A stretch of 64,000 nt of DNA from VRUE01 sp963837735 (GCA_963837735.1 CAWIOM010000013.1:37969-101968), one strand, 5' to 3'; shown: positions 25,885 to 35,181, counted from the stretch's first letter. Made by a program: numbers and translations. Notes: generated from the letters alone by a model not told the origin.

Positions 25885-27108
25885 TCAGCGGCTGGGCTGC
25901 CAGGCGATGACCGGCCCGAGGGTCGTCACCGTGCCGCTGGTCGGCGTGGCTTCGGACGGCGCGACGCCCGAGGCGAGCTCGTCGGTGGAGCCGTCGGCGA
26001 CGTCGATCGCCGAGAGCTGCGTCCGCCCGTCGGCTTCGATGAAGGCCGCCACCCGCCTGCCGTTGGACGAGAAGACCGAGCTGGTCTGCGACTCGTCGGG
26101 CAATTCGGTGAGCCTGTGGGCGCGCCCGTGGCCGATCCGCTTCACCCAGAGGCCCTGGTCGCGGCGGAAGAGCAGCGTGTGGCCGTCGGGGCTGATGTCT
26201 TCGACGTAGGCCGAGCCGGCGCCGGCGACCTGGGCCCGCGCCTTCTTGCCGTTGCGGCGCATCGTGTAGATGTCGGCGAAGGCACTCGCCTCTTCGCCGC
26301 TCTGGCCGCGGCTGTAGACGATGCCGCCCGCGAAGTAGCGCGGATCCCACTCGTCGACCCGGCCGGTCTTCGTCAGCCGCCTGAGGCCGGCGCCGGAGGG
26401 GCGGACGGAGTAGAGGTCGTCGGCCGTGCCGCCGCCGGTTTCGGTGACGCTGTGGACGAAGACGACCAGCCTGCCGTCCGCCGAGAACGACCCTTCGTGG
26501 TCGTCGTCGCGGGTGGCGGTCAGCGCCCTGCTCGCGCCGCCGTTGAGGCTGACCGTGTAGAGGTTCGCCGGGCCGCCCTCTGTCGAGCGGCGCTCGAAGA
26601 GCACGTAGCGTCCGTTGGGGGCGACGGTCGGCGCCGTGTCGAGCTCGGGACCGCCGGTCACGCGGCGCAGGCCGGAGCCGTCCGCCCGCACCGAGTAGAG
26701 GTCGCCGGAGCGCGAGAAGACGATCGCCCTGCTGTTCGGCGAGAACGACGGCTCGGTGTCGGCAGGGTCTTCGGTGAGCTGGTTGAGGTGCCCGTCCTTG
26801 GCCGCGTAGAGGCCGCCCTCGACCGTGGTTTTGTCGGTCGTCTTCTCTTTGGTCTGCTCGTTGCCGTCTTTGTCTTTGACCGGATTGCCGTCCGGATCTT
26901 TGATCACTTCTTTGACTGGATTGCCTTCCGCGTCTCTGACGACTTCCTTGGTGGTCTTCGTGACCACCCGCGAGAAGACGACGGCCCCGCCGCCCGAGGA
27001 GGCGGCTGACGCGGCACCCGGAATCAGGAGCGCCGCGCACGCCGCCAGGGCCAGAGCCAGGTGGGCGAAGTTGGTCGGTTCGATCTTGTCTGCGATTCGG
27101 TCGAGCAT
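25885..27108 (-). CDS. secreted TolB-like beta-propeller protein
   Basis: The ATG at 27108 follows AAAGGAT at a normal distance and gives a signal peptide (LALAACAALLIPGAASA). The mature protein of about 370 residues contains six or seven PD40/WD40-like blades with repeats such as PSFSPNSRAIVFSRSG, SFSADGRLVVFV and DISPDGHTLLFRR. A Lys/Asp-rich insert near residues 45-85 repeats KDxDGNPV-like units and is encoded by a locally AT-richer patch (about 26840-26960). It is unrelated in sequence to the kinase propeller next door. An extracellular binding role is likely; the partner is unknown. Confidence 0.8.
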   Translation of the reverse strand: MLDRIADKIEPTNFAHLALALAACAALLIPGAASAASSGGGAVVFSRVVTKTTKEVVRDAEGNPVKEVIKDPDGNPVKDKDGNEQTKEKTTDKTTVEGGLYAAKDGHLNQLTEDPADTEPSFSPNSRAIVFSRSGDLYSVRADGSGLRRVTGGPELDTAPTVAPNGRYVLFERRSTEGGPANLYTVSLNGGASRALTATRDDDHEGSFSADGRLVVFVHSVTETGGGTADDLYSVRPSGAGLRRLTKTGRVDEWDPRYFAGGIVYSRGQSGEEASAFADIYTMRRNGKKARAQVAGAGSAYVEDISPDGHTLLFRRDQGLWVKRIGHGRAHRLTELPDESQTSSVFSSNGRRVAAFIEADGRTQLSAIDVADGSTDELASGVAPSEATPTSGTVTTLGPVIAWQPSR

Positions 27109-27230
27109 CGTGATCCTTTCGCTGCGTTTTCGGTTGCCCACCGATGGTCGAGCGGAGAGGCGAGCCCGCAAACGACAGCGGCGACCTCAGAGGAGACGCG
27201 TCTGGCCCGGTCCGGGCCCGCCGGCTCGAC

Positions 27231-27818
27231 TCAGCGGGCGCGGTCGAGGCCGAGCTCGATCACGCGGGCGGCGACGAGGCGAGGGCGCTCGCGGCCGGAG
27301 TCGCCGGGGACGTCGAGCTTCGCGGCGAGACCCTCGAGGCGGCGCTGGGCGGTGCGCTCGCTGACGTGGAGCTCGGCGGCGATCTCGGCGCGGGTCGCGG
27401 GCCGGCCGGCGAAGGCGCCCTCGGTCCGGTAGGGAGCGACGAGCGCGGTCGCCGTCGCCCGCTCCTCCTCGGTCAGCGCGACGGAGGGCTCGGCGGCCGC
27501 CACGGTCGCCCCCGCCCTTCCCGGCAACGGGTCGGAGATTTCGAGCCGGTGGCCGCCGACGGTCAGCGTGTCGCCGTCGCGCAGGCGCCGCGGCCGGTCG
27601 AGCGGATTGCCGTTGAGGGAGGTTCCGTTGCGGCTGTCGAGGTCGGTCGCCATCAGCACCCCTCCGCGGCTCGCGATCTCCAGGTGATTCCAGGAGACCG
27701 CCTCGTCGTCGATGTGGATGTCGGCCTCCGGATCGCGGCCGACGACGGTGCGCTCGCCGGAGATCGCCACCGAGCGGGGCTCGCCCTCCGAGCCGCTGAG
27801 CCAGATCCTCGCGTCCAT
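27231..27818 (-). CDS. FHA-domain protein with C-terminal helix-turn-helix
   Basis: Residues about 18-95 form a forkhead-associated domain that binds phosphothreonine: RTVVGRDPEADI, SWNHLEI and DLDSRNGTSLNGNPL are the conserved loops. The last 80 residues contain TRAEIAAELHVSERTAQRRL, a helix-turn-helix. The protein could therefore couple Ser/Thr phosphorylation to DNA binding, and a receptor-like kinase is encoded 1.4 kb away. It is divergent from rpiA with only 27 bases between starts, so it may regulate the pentose-phosphate genes. That last point is inference. Confidence 0.82.
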   Translation of the reverse strand: MDARIWLSGSEGEPRSVAISGERTVVGRDPEADIHIDDEAVSWNHLEIASRGGVLMATDLDSRNGTSLNGNPLDRPRRLRDGDTLTVGGHRLEISDPLPGRAGATVAAAEPSVALTEEERATATALVAPYRTEGAFAGRPATRAEIAAELHVSERTAQRRLEGLAAKLDVPGDSGRERPRLVAARVIELGLDRAR

Positions 27819-27845
27819 GTCGCTGCGAGCATAGAGTCCCCGGCG

Positions 27846-28501
27846 GTGACCGACGCCGACGCCGAGAAGCGCCTGGCCGCAGAGGCGGCAGCCGAGCTGG
27901 TCGAGGACGGGATGACCGTCGGCCTGGGGACCGGATCGACGGTCGCCCACCTGCTGCCGGCGATCGCCCGCCGCGGCCTCGAGCGGATCCGCTGCGTCGC
28001 CACCTCGGTCGCGACCGAGGATCAGGCGCGCGGGCTCGGCATCCCGGTCGAGGACTTCGACAGCCTCGCGCGGCCTCGACATCGCGATCGACGGCGCCGA
28101 CCAGGTGACGCCCGACGGCTGGCTGATCAAGGGCGGCGGCGGCGCCCACCTGCGCGAGAAGGTCGTCGCCGCGGCGGCCGAGCGCTTCATCGTCATCTCC
28201 GACTCGAGCAAGCCGGTCGACGGCTTGACCTGGCGCGTGCCGCTCGAGCTCTTCTCCTTCGGCATCGAATCGACCCTCGCGCGGCTCGGCGATGCGGCCG
28301 ACGATGCGCCCGGACACGCCGCCCAGCCCCGACGGCGGCGTGATCGCCGACTACCGCGGCGACGTCGGCGACCCCGCGGCGCTGGCCGCGATGCTCGAGG
28401 CCGACCCGGGCATCGCCGCCCACGGCCTCTTCCCGGCGAGCATGGTCAGCGACGTGCTGATCGGCAGGGGCGAGGCCGTGGAAGCCGTCGAACTGAACTG
28501 A
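27846..28501 (+). CDS. rpiA: ribose-5-phosphate isomerase A (two frameshifts)
   Basis: The enzyme interconverts ribose-5-phosphate and ribulose-5-phosphate. The N-terminal part has VGLGTGSTVAHLL and CVATS. The middle part, after one extra base near 28068, has LDIAIDGADQVTPDG and KGGGGAHLREKV. The last part, after another near 28290, has TPPSPDGGVIADYRG. Together they form a full-length RpiA of about 217 residues in three successive frames. GTG 27846 is the likely start. The order of family motifs is perfect, which argues for base-calling errors rather than decay. Confidence 0.88.
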
Positions 28502-28531
28502 CCTGAGTCAACCGACAAGGAGAGCTGAGAG

Positions 28532-29899
28532 ATGAGCGATTTCAACGAGCTGAAGATCGACGGCCGCGTGGCCACGCCGGCCGACCAGGACTGGGACGAG
28601 GTGCGCCTCGCCTGGAACCTAGCCGCCGACCTGCAACCGGCCGCGGTCGCCTTCGTCGAGAGCGCCGAGGACATCGCCGCGACCGTCGCCTTCGCCGCCG
28701 CCAACGACCTCCGGGTCAGCGGCCAGGGGACCGGCCACGGCGCCGCGCGCTCTGCCCGACCTCGAGGGCACGATCCTGATCAAGACCGCGGCAATGCGCG
28801 GGCTCGAGGTCGACCCCGAGGCGCAGGCCGGCCCGGGTCGAGGCCGGCGTGCTCTCGATCGAGCTCGCCGAGGCGGCCGGCGCCCACGGCCTCTCCGGCA
28901 TGCCAGGCTCCTCACCCGACGTCGGCGTAGCCGGCTATCACCCTCGGCGGCGGCCTCAGCTGGCTCGGCCGCCGGCACGGCTTCGCCTGCAACCGGGTGC
29001 ACGGCGATCGAGCTCGTCACCGCCGAGGGCGAGCAGCGGACCGTCGACGCCGAGAACGACGCCGACCTGTTCTGGGCGCTGCGCGGCGGCGGCGGCGGCT
29101 ACGCGATCGTCACCGCCTTCCACATGCGACCTGCTGCCGATCGCCGAGGTCTACGGCGGCGCCCTGCTCTTCCCGGCCGAGGTCGGCGCCGACGCCGTCC
29201 GCGCCTACCGCGACTGGGCCGCCTCGGCGCCCGACGAGGTCAGCTCGGTGGTCCGCTTCATCACGCCGCCGCCGATCCCCGACGTCCCCGAGCCCCTGCG
29301 CGGCACCCCGCTGCTGACCATCGACGGCGCCTGCATCGGCACCCGGGAGGAGGGCGAGGCGGCCTTCGCCCCGCTGCGTCGAGATCGGCGAGCCGATCAT
29401 GGACACCTTCGACTGGATGCCGCGCCGCCGGCCTCTGCCGGATCCACATGGACCCGGAGAACCCGGTGCCGGGTATCGGCGAAGGAGGAGTCGTCGCGCG
29501 AGCTCACCGACGAGGCGATCGACGCCTGGGTCGAGCTCGTCGGGCCCGGCTCGGGGATCGCCGCTCCTGCTCAGCGAGCTGCGCCACCTCGGCGGCGCGC
29601 TCGGCCGCCCCGCCGAGAACGGCGGCGCGCTCTCGAAGCTCGACGCCGGCTTCGTCTGTTACAGCATCGGGATGCCGATGACGCCCGAGCTGGGCGAGGC
29701 GATCCCGCCCTACCTGGCGAGGATCGACGAGGCGATGCGCCCCTGGGCCGGCGAGGGCAGCTACTTCAACTTCGTCGAGGGGGGCTGCGATGTCGACGCG
29801 ATCCTCCCCGCCGACGTCTGCGAGCGGCTCCGCGAGGTCAAGCGCGCCTGGGACCCGGAGAACCGGGTCGTCGCCAACCACGCGGTCGCCGCGAGCTGA
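28532..29899 (+). CDS. FAD-linked oxidase, berberine-bridge/6-hydroxynicotine oxidase type (about nine frameshifts)
   Basis: Stitching the three frames gives one protein of about 450 residues. The FAD-binding PCMH domain is visible (NDLRVSGQGTGHGA, whose His typically binds flavin; GMPGSSPDVGVAGY; LGGGLSWLGRRHG). The C-terminal berberine-bridge segment is also present (YFNFVEGG, RLREVKRAWDPENRV). Frame changes lie near 28745, 28832, 28936, 28999, 29128, 29379, 29425, 29492 and 29565, each explained by one extra base. The start follows AAGGAGAG. Such enzymes oxidise alcohols or amines with oxygen; the substrate is unknown. If the DNA is correct this is a pseudogene, but I favour sequence error. 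Confidence 0.78.
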
Positions 29900-30002
29900 G
29901 CCGGGCGATCGCCAGGGCGCGGTCGTCGAGTCCCTTGAGCATCTCCATGCGGCGATGCTAAGTCAGCCCAGGCGGGAATCGCCACCTCTGGACCCGCCAT
30001 GA

Positions 30003-30026
30003 ATAGTGGTACTATTTACCCACTAT
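30003..30026 (+). promoter_or_regulatory. promoter/operator of the toxin-antitoxin-like pair
   Basis: A 7-bp inverted repeat ATAGTGG (30003-30009) and CCACTAT (30020-30026) overlaps a -10-like TACTAT at 30010-30015 and reaches the ATG at 30025. With the start only nine bases from the -10 element, the transcript would be essentially leaderless. A palindrome covering the promoter is the usual arrangement for self-repressing antitoxins. Confidence 0.55.
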
Positions 30027-30489
30027 GGCATATGTCGTCGCGACCAAACGCGGACGGTTCGAGATCCGCGAGTCGAGGAGCACCCCCGACGGCCCGCGCA
30101 GCAAGACCCTCGCCACCTTCCAGGAGCTGACCGACGAAGTAATTGAGAAGGCGCGCGCGCGATCTGCCAAGCCATTGAGCGCCGAGGCATTGCGAAGTGC
30201 GGCGAAACGCTCCGGCGCCCCCAGCGCTCCGGCTCCTGTGGATCGTGCCGCGCGTGAGTTGATCGCCGAGCTCGGCAAAGGAAGGCGGCTCGATCCCACC
30301 CTTCGGCACCTGCTGCGCGACCTGCTCCGCGGGAAGGAAAGCTCCGTGGCCGAATGGATGGCCTCGACGCCGCGGGATCGGGGCCAGGCGCTGGTCGACC
30401 TGCTGCTACTCGCCGATGCCCTGCCATCCAGTGGACACCGGAACGAGCCGCTCGATTTCCCCCGTCTCGACTCCACCTCCCATGGCTGA
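30025..30489 (+). CDS. putative antitoxin partner of a nucleotidyltransferase
   Basis: This 154-residue protein starts with a short beta-type region (MAYVVATKRGRFEIRESRS, SKTLATF) followed by mostly helical sequence with LRHLLRDLLRG and QALVDLLLLADAL. I do not recognise a named family. Its stop overlaps the start of the nucleotidyltransferase gene by eight bases, and its promoter carries a palindrome at the start codon. Both fit the first gene of a toxin-antitoxin operon. Base composition is visibly lower in GC than its neighbours, which suggests horizontal transfer. Confidence 0.55.
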   Translation: MAYVVATKRGRFEIRESRSTPDGPRSKTLATFQELTDEVIEKARARSAKPLSAEALRSAAKRSGAPSAPAPVDRAARELIAELGKGRRLDPTLRHLLRDLLRGKESSVAEWMASTPRDRGQALVDLLLLADALPSSGHRNEPLDFPRLDSTSHG

Positions 30490-31060
30490 CACGGGACGCC
30501 GGATCGGGCCGGTCGACGAGCCGCCACTGCCCGACAAGGTGATTGCCATTCACGAAGCGCTTCGTGAGGCGAAGATTCCCCACGCTCTTGGGGGGGCGAT
30601 GGCACTCGCCTACTACGCGGAGCCGCGAACCACAATCGATATCGACATGAACGTGTTCGTCCCCGTCGAGAGCTGGCCGAGGGTAATCGGCGCCCTGGCC
30701 GCCATCGGGGTCGGGACGGGCGATCTCGATTCCGCCGCCCTGAAGAGGGATGAGCAGTGCCGCCTTTGGTGGGGACGCAATCCCGTCGACCTCTTCTTCT
30801 CCTACGACCCCATCCATGAGGAGATGCGGAAAGAGACGCGGCGAGTGCCGTTCGCAGCAACCACGGTCCCGATCCTCAGCCCCGAGCACCTTGCCGTCTG
30901 CAAGGCGATGTTCGACCGGCCCAAGGATTGGATCGACATCGAACAGATGCTGGTCGCCACTGACGGAATCGACGTCGCCGAGATCGAAGGGTGGCTGAAG
31001 CGGATGGTCGGTGACGCGGACCCCCGGCTCAAGCGCTTTGTCGCGGCGAAGCCGGGCTAG
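30482..31060 (+). CDS. AbiEii/MNT-like nucleotidyltransferase, candidate toxin
   Basis: The minimal nucleotidyltransferase core is readable: HALGGAMALAYYAEPRTTID contains the GG loop and the R-T-x-D-x-D metal site (TIDIDMNVFV), near residues 35-60. LWWGRNPVDLFFSYD supplies a further acidic strand. The rest is helical, with DRPKDWIDIEQM common in AbiEii-type proteins. This family transfers nucleotides to tRNA or proteins and often acts as a toxin or abortive-infection factor. The start ATG lies inside the end of the preceding gene. It could instead be a housekeeping transferase, but the gene pairing favours a TA role. Confidence 0.72.
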   Translation: MADTGRRIGPVDEPPLPDKVIAIHEALREAKIPHALGGAMALAYYAEPRTTIDIDMNVFVPVESWPRVIGALAAIGVGTGDLDSAALKRDEQCRLWWGRNPVDLFFSYDPIHEEMRKETRRVPFAATTVPILSPEHLAVCKAMFDRPKDWIDIEQMLVATDGIDVAEIEGWLKRMVGDADPRLKRFVAAKPG

Positions 31061-31067
31061 AACCTGT

Positions 31068-31970
31068 CTAGGGCTCGATCACGTTGTTCGGGTCGGGCTT
31101 CTCCGAGGGGTCGGCCTGGCTGTAGTCGCCGAAGGGGCCGTCGCGCTCGGCGACGGCAGCCGGCACTCCCTCCTCCCCGGCCAGCTCGATGAAGCGCTTC
31201 GCGTCCGGGGTGTTGCGCATCAGCCCGTCGAGTATCGGGCCGAGCGTCTGGGTCGAGGCGACTCCCATGTTCTCGTAGGCGTGATTGACGACGAGCTTCA
31301 TCGCCGCCAGCTGCGAGGCGGGAATCCGGGCCAGGCCCCGCGCCGTCTCGGCGACCTCCTCCTCGAGCCGCTCGAAGGGCACCGCCCTGTTGATCAGCTC
31401 GACCCGGGCCGCCTCGGCGCCGGAGAGCGGCTTGCCGGTCAGCGCGTACTCCTTGGCCTTCGCCAGCCCCAGGCGGTAGATCCACATCCCGGAGAGGTAG
31501 GCACCCCACATCCGCGAGTAGGGGGTGCCGATGCGAGCGTCCTCGCTGGCGATCACGAGGTCGGCACAGAGGGCGAAGTCGCTGCCGCCGCCGACGCACC
31601 AGCCGTGGACCTGGGCGATCACCGGCTTCGGCGCCCGCCAGACGCTCATCAGCTTCTGGGTCGGCGCCAGCGACGGCGCGGTGGCCGCGACGAAGTCCTT
31701 GCCCGGGTCCCAGGCGCCGTCTGTGGTCAGGCCCTCGTCCCAGTGGTGGAAGCCGCCGCCGAAGTCATAGCCGGCGCAGAAGGAACGCCCGGCGCCGCGG
31801 ACGACGATCACCCGCACCTCCCGGTCGGCGACCGCGCGCTCGACCGCCGCCTCGACCTCCTCGGGCATCGGCGGGACGATCGTGTTGAGCGAGTCGGGCC
31901 GGTTGAGGGTGATCGTCGCGACGGCGTCCTCGACGCCGTAGAGAATCGTCTCGAAGCCGCCCGCGCTCAT
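31068..31970 (-). CDS. enoyl-CoA hydratase/isomerase (crotonase) family protein
   Basis: The crotonase fold is clear: ATITLNRPDSLNTI at the N-terminus, AGRSFCAGYDFG (oxyanion hole), VHGWCVGGGSDFALCADLVI (second oxyanion Gly) and GTPYSRMW. Residues normally holding the two catalytic Glu of true hydratases do not stand out, so the reaction could be hydration, isomerisation or thioester hydrolysis. The C-terminus is extended with a Pro/Asp-rich tail. Length 300 is slightly long. It lies 19 bases downstream of pgl on the same strand and may ride on the gnd-pgl transcript. Confidence 0.85.
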   Translation of the reverse strand: MSAGGFETILYGVEDAVATITLNRPDSLNTIVPPMPEEVEAAVERAVADREVRVIVVRGAGRSFCAGYDFGGGFHHWDEGLTTDGAWDPGKDFVAATAPSLAPTQKLMSVWRAPKPVIAQVHGWCVGGGSDFALCADLVIASEDARIGTPYSRMWGAYLSGMWIYRLGLAKAKEYALTGKPLSGAEAARVELINRAVPFERLEEEVAETARGLARIPASQLAAMKLVVNHAYENMGVASTQTLGPILDGLMRNTPDAKRFIELAGEEGVPAAVAERDGPFGDYSQADPSEKPDPNNVIEP

Positions 31971-31989
31971 CTCTCCGGCGCGGCCGCGG

Positions 31990-32670
31990 TCATTGCCCGG
32001 GGCCGGCCGCGTCCTCGTCGGCGACGATCGTCATCTCGTCGTTCTCGACGCGCCCGGCCGGAATCGAGGAGTCGCCGGCCAGCAGCTTCGAGAGCGCCTC
32101 GCGCTTGCTCGGGCCGGTGACCAGCCAGAGGATCCGGCGAGCGGCCGAGAGCGCCGGGTATGTGAGCGTCATCCGCGGGTGCCCCTGGTAGGCGGTCTCG
32201 GTGAGGGCGACGCGGCGGTCCTTCACCTCGAGCACGGCGTCGCCCGGCACCAGCGAGGCGGTGTGGCCGTCGGGGCCGAGGCCGAGGTGGACGAGGTCGA
32301 GCTGCGCCGGCAGCGACTCTTCGTACTCGCGCGCCGCCCCGTCGAGGTCCCGCTGGGTGACGGGCATCGGCCGGATCGCCACCTGGTTCTCCATCGAGAG
32401 GGCGAGGACGATGTGGGTCAGGTTGCGGTCCTCGCTGCCCGGCGAGGCGACCCGCTCGTCGACCTGGAAGAGGGAGGTCTCGGCCCACGGCATCTCCGCG
32501 TCGTCGCTGAGGATCGCCAGCATCCCCCACGGGGTGCGCCCCCCGCTGACGGCGAGGGAGAAGGACCCGCGCTCGGCGACGGCCTCGCGCGCCGCGGCGG
32601 CGATCAGCCCGGCCGCATGTGGCGCCGCGTCCCTTTCTCTGTCGACGCGCTCGAGTCGCGGAGGGCTCAC
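31990..32670 (-). CDS. pgl: 6-phosphogluconolactonase
   Basis: The enzyme hydrolyses 6-phosphogluconolactone, the product of zwf. The 226-residue chain has FSLAVSGGRTP at the N-terminal phosphate loop, FQVDERVAS, and the active-site HLGLGPDGHTASLVPG. It ends SKREALSKLLAG with a polar tail. The GTG start overlaps the gnd stop as GTGA, so gnd and pgl are translationally coupled. The divergent zwf completes the oxidative branch. Confidence 0.95.
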   Translation of the reverse strand: MSPPRLERVDRERDAAPHAAGLIAAAAREAVAERGSFSLAVSGGRTPWGMLAILSDDAEMPWAETSLFQVDERVASPGSEDRNLTHIVLALSMENQVAIRPMPVTQRDLDGAAREYEESLPAQLDLVHLGLGPDGHTASLVPGDAVLEVKDRRVALTETAYQGHPRMTLTYPALSAARRILWLVTGPSKREALSKLLAGDSSIPAGRVENDEMTIVADEDAAGPGQ

Positions 32671-33683
32671 GACGTCTTCTCGTCGTGCCCACCGAACTGC
32701 TTGCGCATCGCCGAGAGGACCTTGTCGCCAAAATCGTCGAGCCCGCGCGAGGAGAAGCGCTCGTACAGGGCCGCGGTCAGGACCGGGGCCGGGACTCCCT
32801 CGTCGATCGCCGCGATCGACGTCCAGCGGCCCTCGCCGGAGTCGGACACGCGACCGCTGAACTCAGAGAGGTCGGCCGATTCGCGCATCGAGGCGGCGGT
32901 CAGGTCGAGCAGCCAGGAACCGATCACGCTGCCTCGACGCCAGACCTCGGCCACCTCGGGCAGGTCGAGGTCGAACTGGTAGTACTCGGGATCGTCCAGG
33001 GGCGCCGTCTCGGCGTCGGCCTCGCGCTCGACCTTGCCGGCGTCGGCGTTCTTGAGGATGTTGAGCCCCTCGGCGTAGGCGGCCATGATCCCGTACTCGA
33101 TCCCGTTGTGGACCATCTTCACGAAGTGGCCCGCGCCGTTGGGCCCGCAGTGCAGATAGCCGTTCTCCGAGGTCGAGACGTCGCCGTCGCGGCCCGGCGT
33201 GCGCTCCGCCGACTCGACTCCGGGCGCCAGAGTTGCGAAAACCGAGTCGAGCCGCTCGACGGCCGCGTCGGGCCCGCCGATCATCAGGCAGTAGCCGCGC
33301 TCGAGGCCGAAGACGCCGCCGCTGGTCCCGCAATCGACGAAGTCGATCTGCTGCTCGCGCAGCTTGTCCGCGCGGCGCATGTCGTCGCGGTAGTAGGAGT
33401 TGCCGCCGTCGACGATCGCGTCACCGGGCTCGAGCGCGCCCGCCACGTCCTCGACCGTCTTCTCGGTGATCTCGCCGGCCGGAACCATCACCCAGACCGA
33501 GCGTGGGGCGCTCAGCTTCGAGGCCAGGTCGGCGAGCGTCGAGGCGCCCTCCGCCCCGTCCTCTTCGAGCGCCGCGACCGCGTCGGGATTGACGTCGTAG
33601 GCGACGATCCGGTGCCCGTCGCGCATCAACCGCCGCGCCATGTTGGCGCCCATCCGACCCAGCCCGACCATTCCCAGCTCCAT
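32667..33683 (-). CDS. gnd: 6-phosphogluconate dehydrogenase (decarboxylating), short type
   Basis: The enzyme oxidatively decarboxylates 6-phosphogluconate to ribulose-5-phosphate and produces NAD(P)H. GMVGLGRMGANMARRL is the Rossmann loop, DGGNSYYRDD a substrate loop, and HFVKMVHNGIEYGIM holds the catalytic Lys. Length 338 marks the short form lacking the long C-terminal domain of the E. coli enzyme; these are often NAD-preferring. It is divergent from zwf across a 51-base gap and overlaps pgl by four bases. Confidence 0.95.
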   Translation of the reverse strand: MELGMVGLGRMGANMARRLMRDGHRIVAYDVNPDAVAALEEDGAEGASTLADLASKLSAPRSVWVMVPAGEITEKTVEDVAGALEPGDAIVDGGNSYYRDDMRRADKLREQQIDFVDCGTSGGVFGLERGYCLMIGGPDAAVERLDSVFATLAPGVESAERTPGRDGDVSTSENGYLHCGPNGAGHFVKMVHNGIEYGIMAAYAEGLNILKNADAGKVEREADAETAPLDDPEYYQFDLDLPEVAEVWRRGSVIGSWLLDLTAASMRESADLSEFSGRVSDSGEGRWTSIAAIDEGVPAPVLTAALYERFSSRGLDDFGDKVLSAMRKQFGGHDEKTS

Positions 33684-33734
33684 GGCCTAACCCTACCCAA
33701 CCGGAACCGGAGGACTCGGTAGCCTGGCGCGAAG

Positions 33735-35139
33735 ATGGCGAAGACCTCCTCAACCGGCCCGGACGCCGCCGCCGACGTGCTGACGATCTTCGGGATCAGC
33801 GGCGATCTGGCCAAGAAGATGACCTTCCGCGCCCTCTACCGGCTCGAGGCCCGGGGCAAGCTCGACTGCCCGATCGTCGGCGTCGCCATCGACGAGTGGG
33901 ACGACGAGAAGCTCCGCGCCCATGCCCGCGAGGCGATCGCCGCGTCCGTGACCGACCCCGACGAGGACGTCTTCGGCCGCCTCGCCGCGCGGCTCAGCTA
34001 CATCCAGGGCGACTACGGCGAGGCCGGCACCTTCGAGGAGGTCGGCAGGGCGATCGAGGGCAAGGCGCGGCCCGTCTTCTATCTCGAGATCCCGCCCTCG
34101 CTGTTCGCGACGGTCGTCCGCGGCCTCGCCGGCGCCGGCCTCACCAAGAGCGCCCGGGTCGTGATCGAGAAGCCCTTCGGCCACGACCTCGCCTCGGCGA
34201 GGGCGCTCAACGCCGAACTCCGCGAGGTGCTGGACGAGGACCAGATCATGCGGATCGACCATTACCTCGGCAAGGAGCCGGTGATGGACATCGCCTACAT
34301 GCGCTTCGCCAACTCGGTCCTCGAGCCGGTCTGGAACCGCGAGCACGTCTCCCACGTGCAGATGACGATCGCCGAGGACTTCGGCGTCGACGACCGTGGC
34401 CGCTTCTACGACGCGGTCGGGGCGATGCGCGACGTGATCCAGAACCACGCCCTGCAGGTGCTGGCGCTGGTCGGCATGGGGGCGCCGACCGGCAACAACC
34501 ACGACTCGATCCGCGACAAGAAGCTCGGCTTCTTCAAGGCGGTGCGCGCCGCCGACCCGAAGCGCTACGTGCGCGGCCAGTACGACGGCTTCCGCAAGGT
34601 CAAGGACGTCGCCGCCGACTCGAGCACCGAGACCTTCGCCGCGGTCGAGCTGGAGGTCGACAACTGGCGCTGGAGCGGGGTCCCGTTCTTCATCCGCGCG
34701 GGCAAGAACCTGCCCGTCAAGGCGTCTGAGGTGACCGTGGTCTTCAAGCGCCCGCCACGACTCGGGATCGGCAAGGGCAAGACGCCCGAGCCGAACCAGC
34801 TGACGCTGAGGATCGAGCCCGAGCCCGGCGCCCGGATCCGGCTCTATCGCCAAGAAGGCCGGCGAGGAGGCCTTCGAGCCCGCCGACCTGGCGGTCGACT
34901 TCGAAAAGGTCCCCGGCGAGGAGCCGGAGCCCTATGAGCGCCTGCTCGGCGACGCGATCGCCGGCGACTCCCAGCTCTTCACCCGCCAGGACGCGATCGA
35001 AGAGACCTGGCGGATCGTCGAGCCGCTTCTCGAGGAGCCCGGGCCCGTGCACCCCTACGAGCCCGGCACCTGGGGGCCGAAAGAGGCCGACGACCTGACC
35101 CGCGGGATCTCGCCCTGGTTCGAGCCCTGGCTGTCCTGA
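33735..35139 (+). CDS. zwf: glucose-6-phosphate 1-dehydrogenase (one frameshift)
   Basis: The enzyme oxidises glucose-6-phosphate with NADP, the entry step of the oxidative pentose-phosphate pathway. TIFGISGDLAKKMTF is the nucleotide loop, RIDHYLGKEPV the active site, and the C-terminal domain begins FAAVELEVDNWRW. Near 34852 one extra C shifts the frame; the next frame continues AGEEAFEPADLAVDF and ends at the TGA at 35137-35139. Repaired length is about 467 residues, normal for the family. Confidence 0.94.
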
Positions 35140-35181
35140 GCGCGGATCCCCCGGTTCCCTGCTAGGTTTCGGTTCCCCTTA

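Noticed and set aside
28532..29899. Calling the flavin oxidase a true pseudogene
   Set aside because: Every break is a single extra base and the codon pattern and motifs continue flawlessly afterwards, so local sequence error is the simpler explanation.
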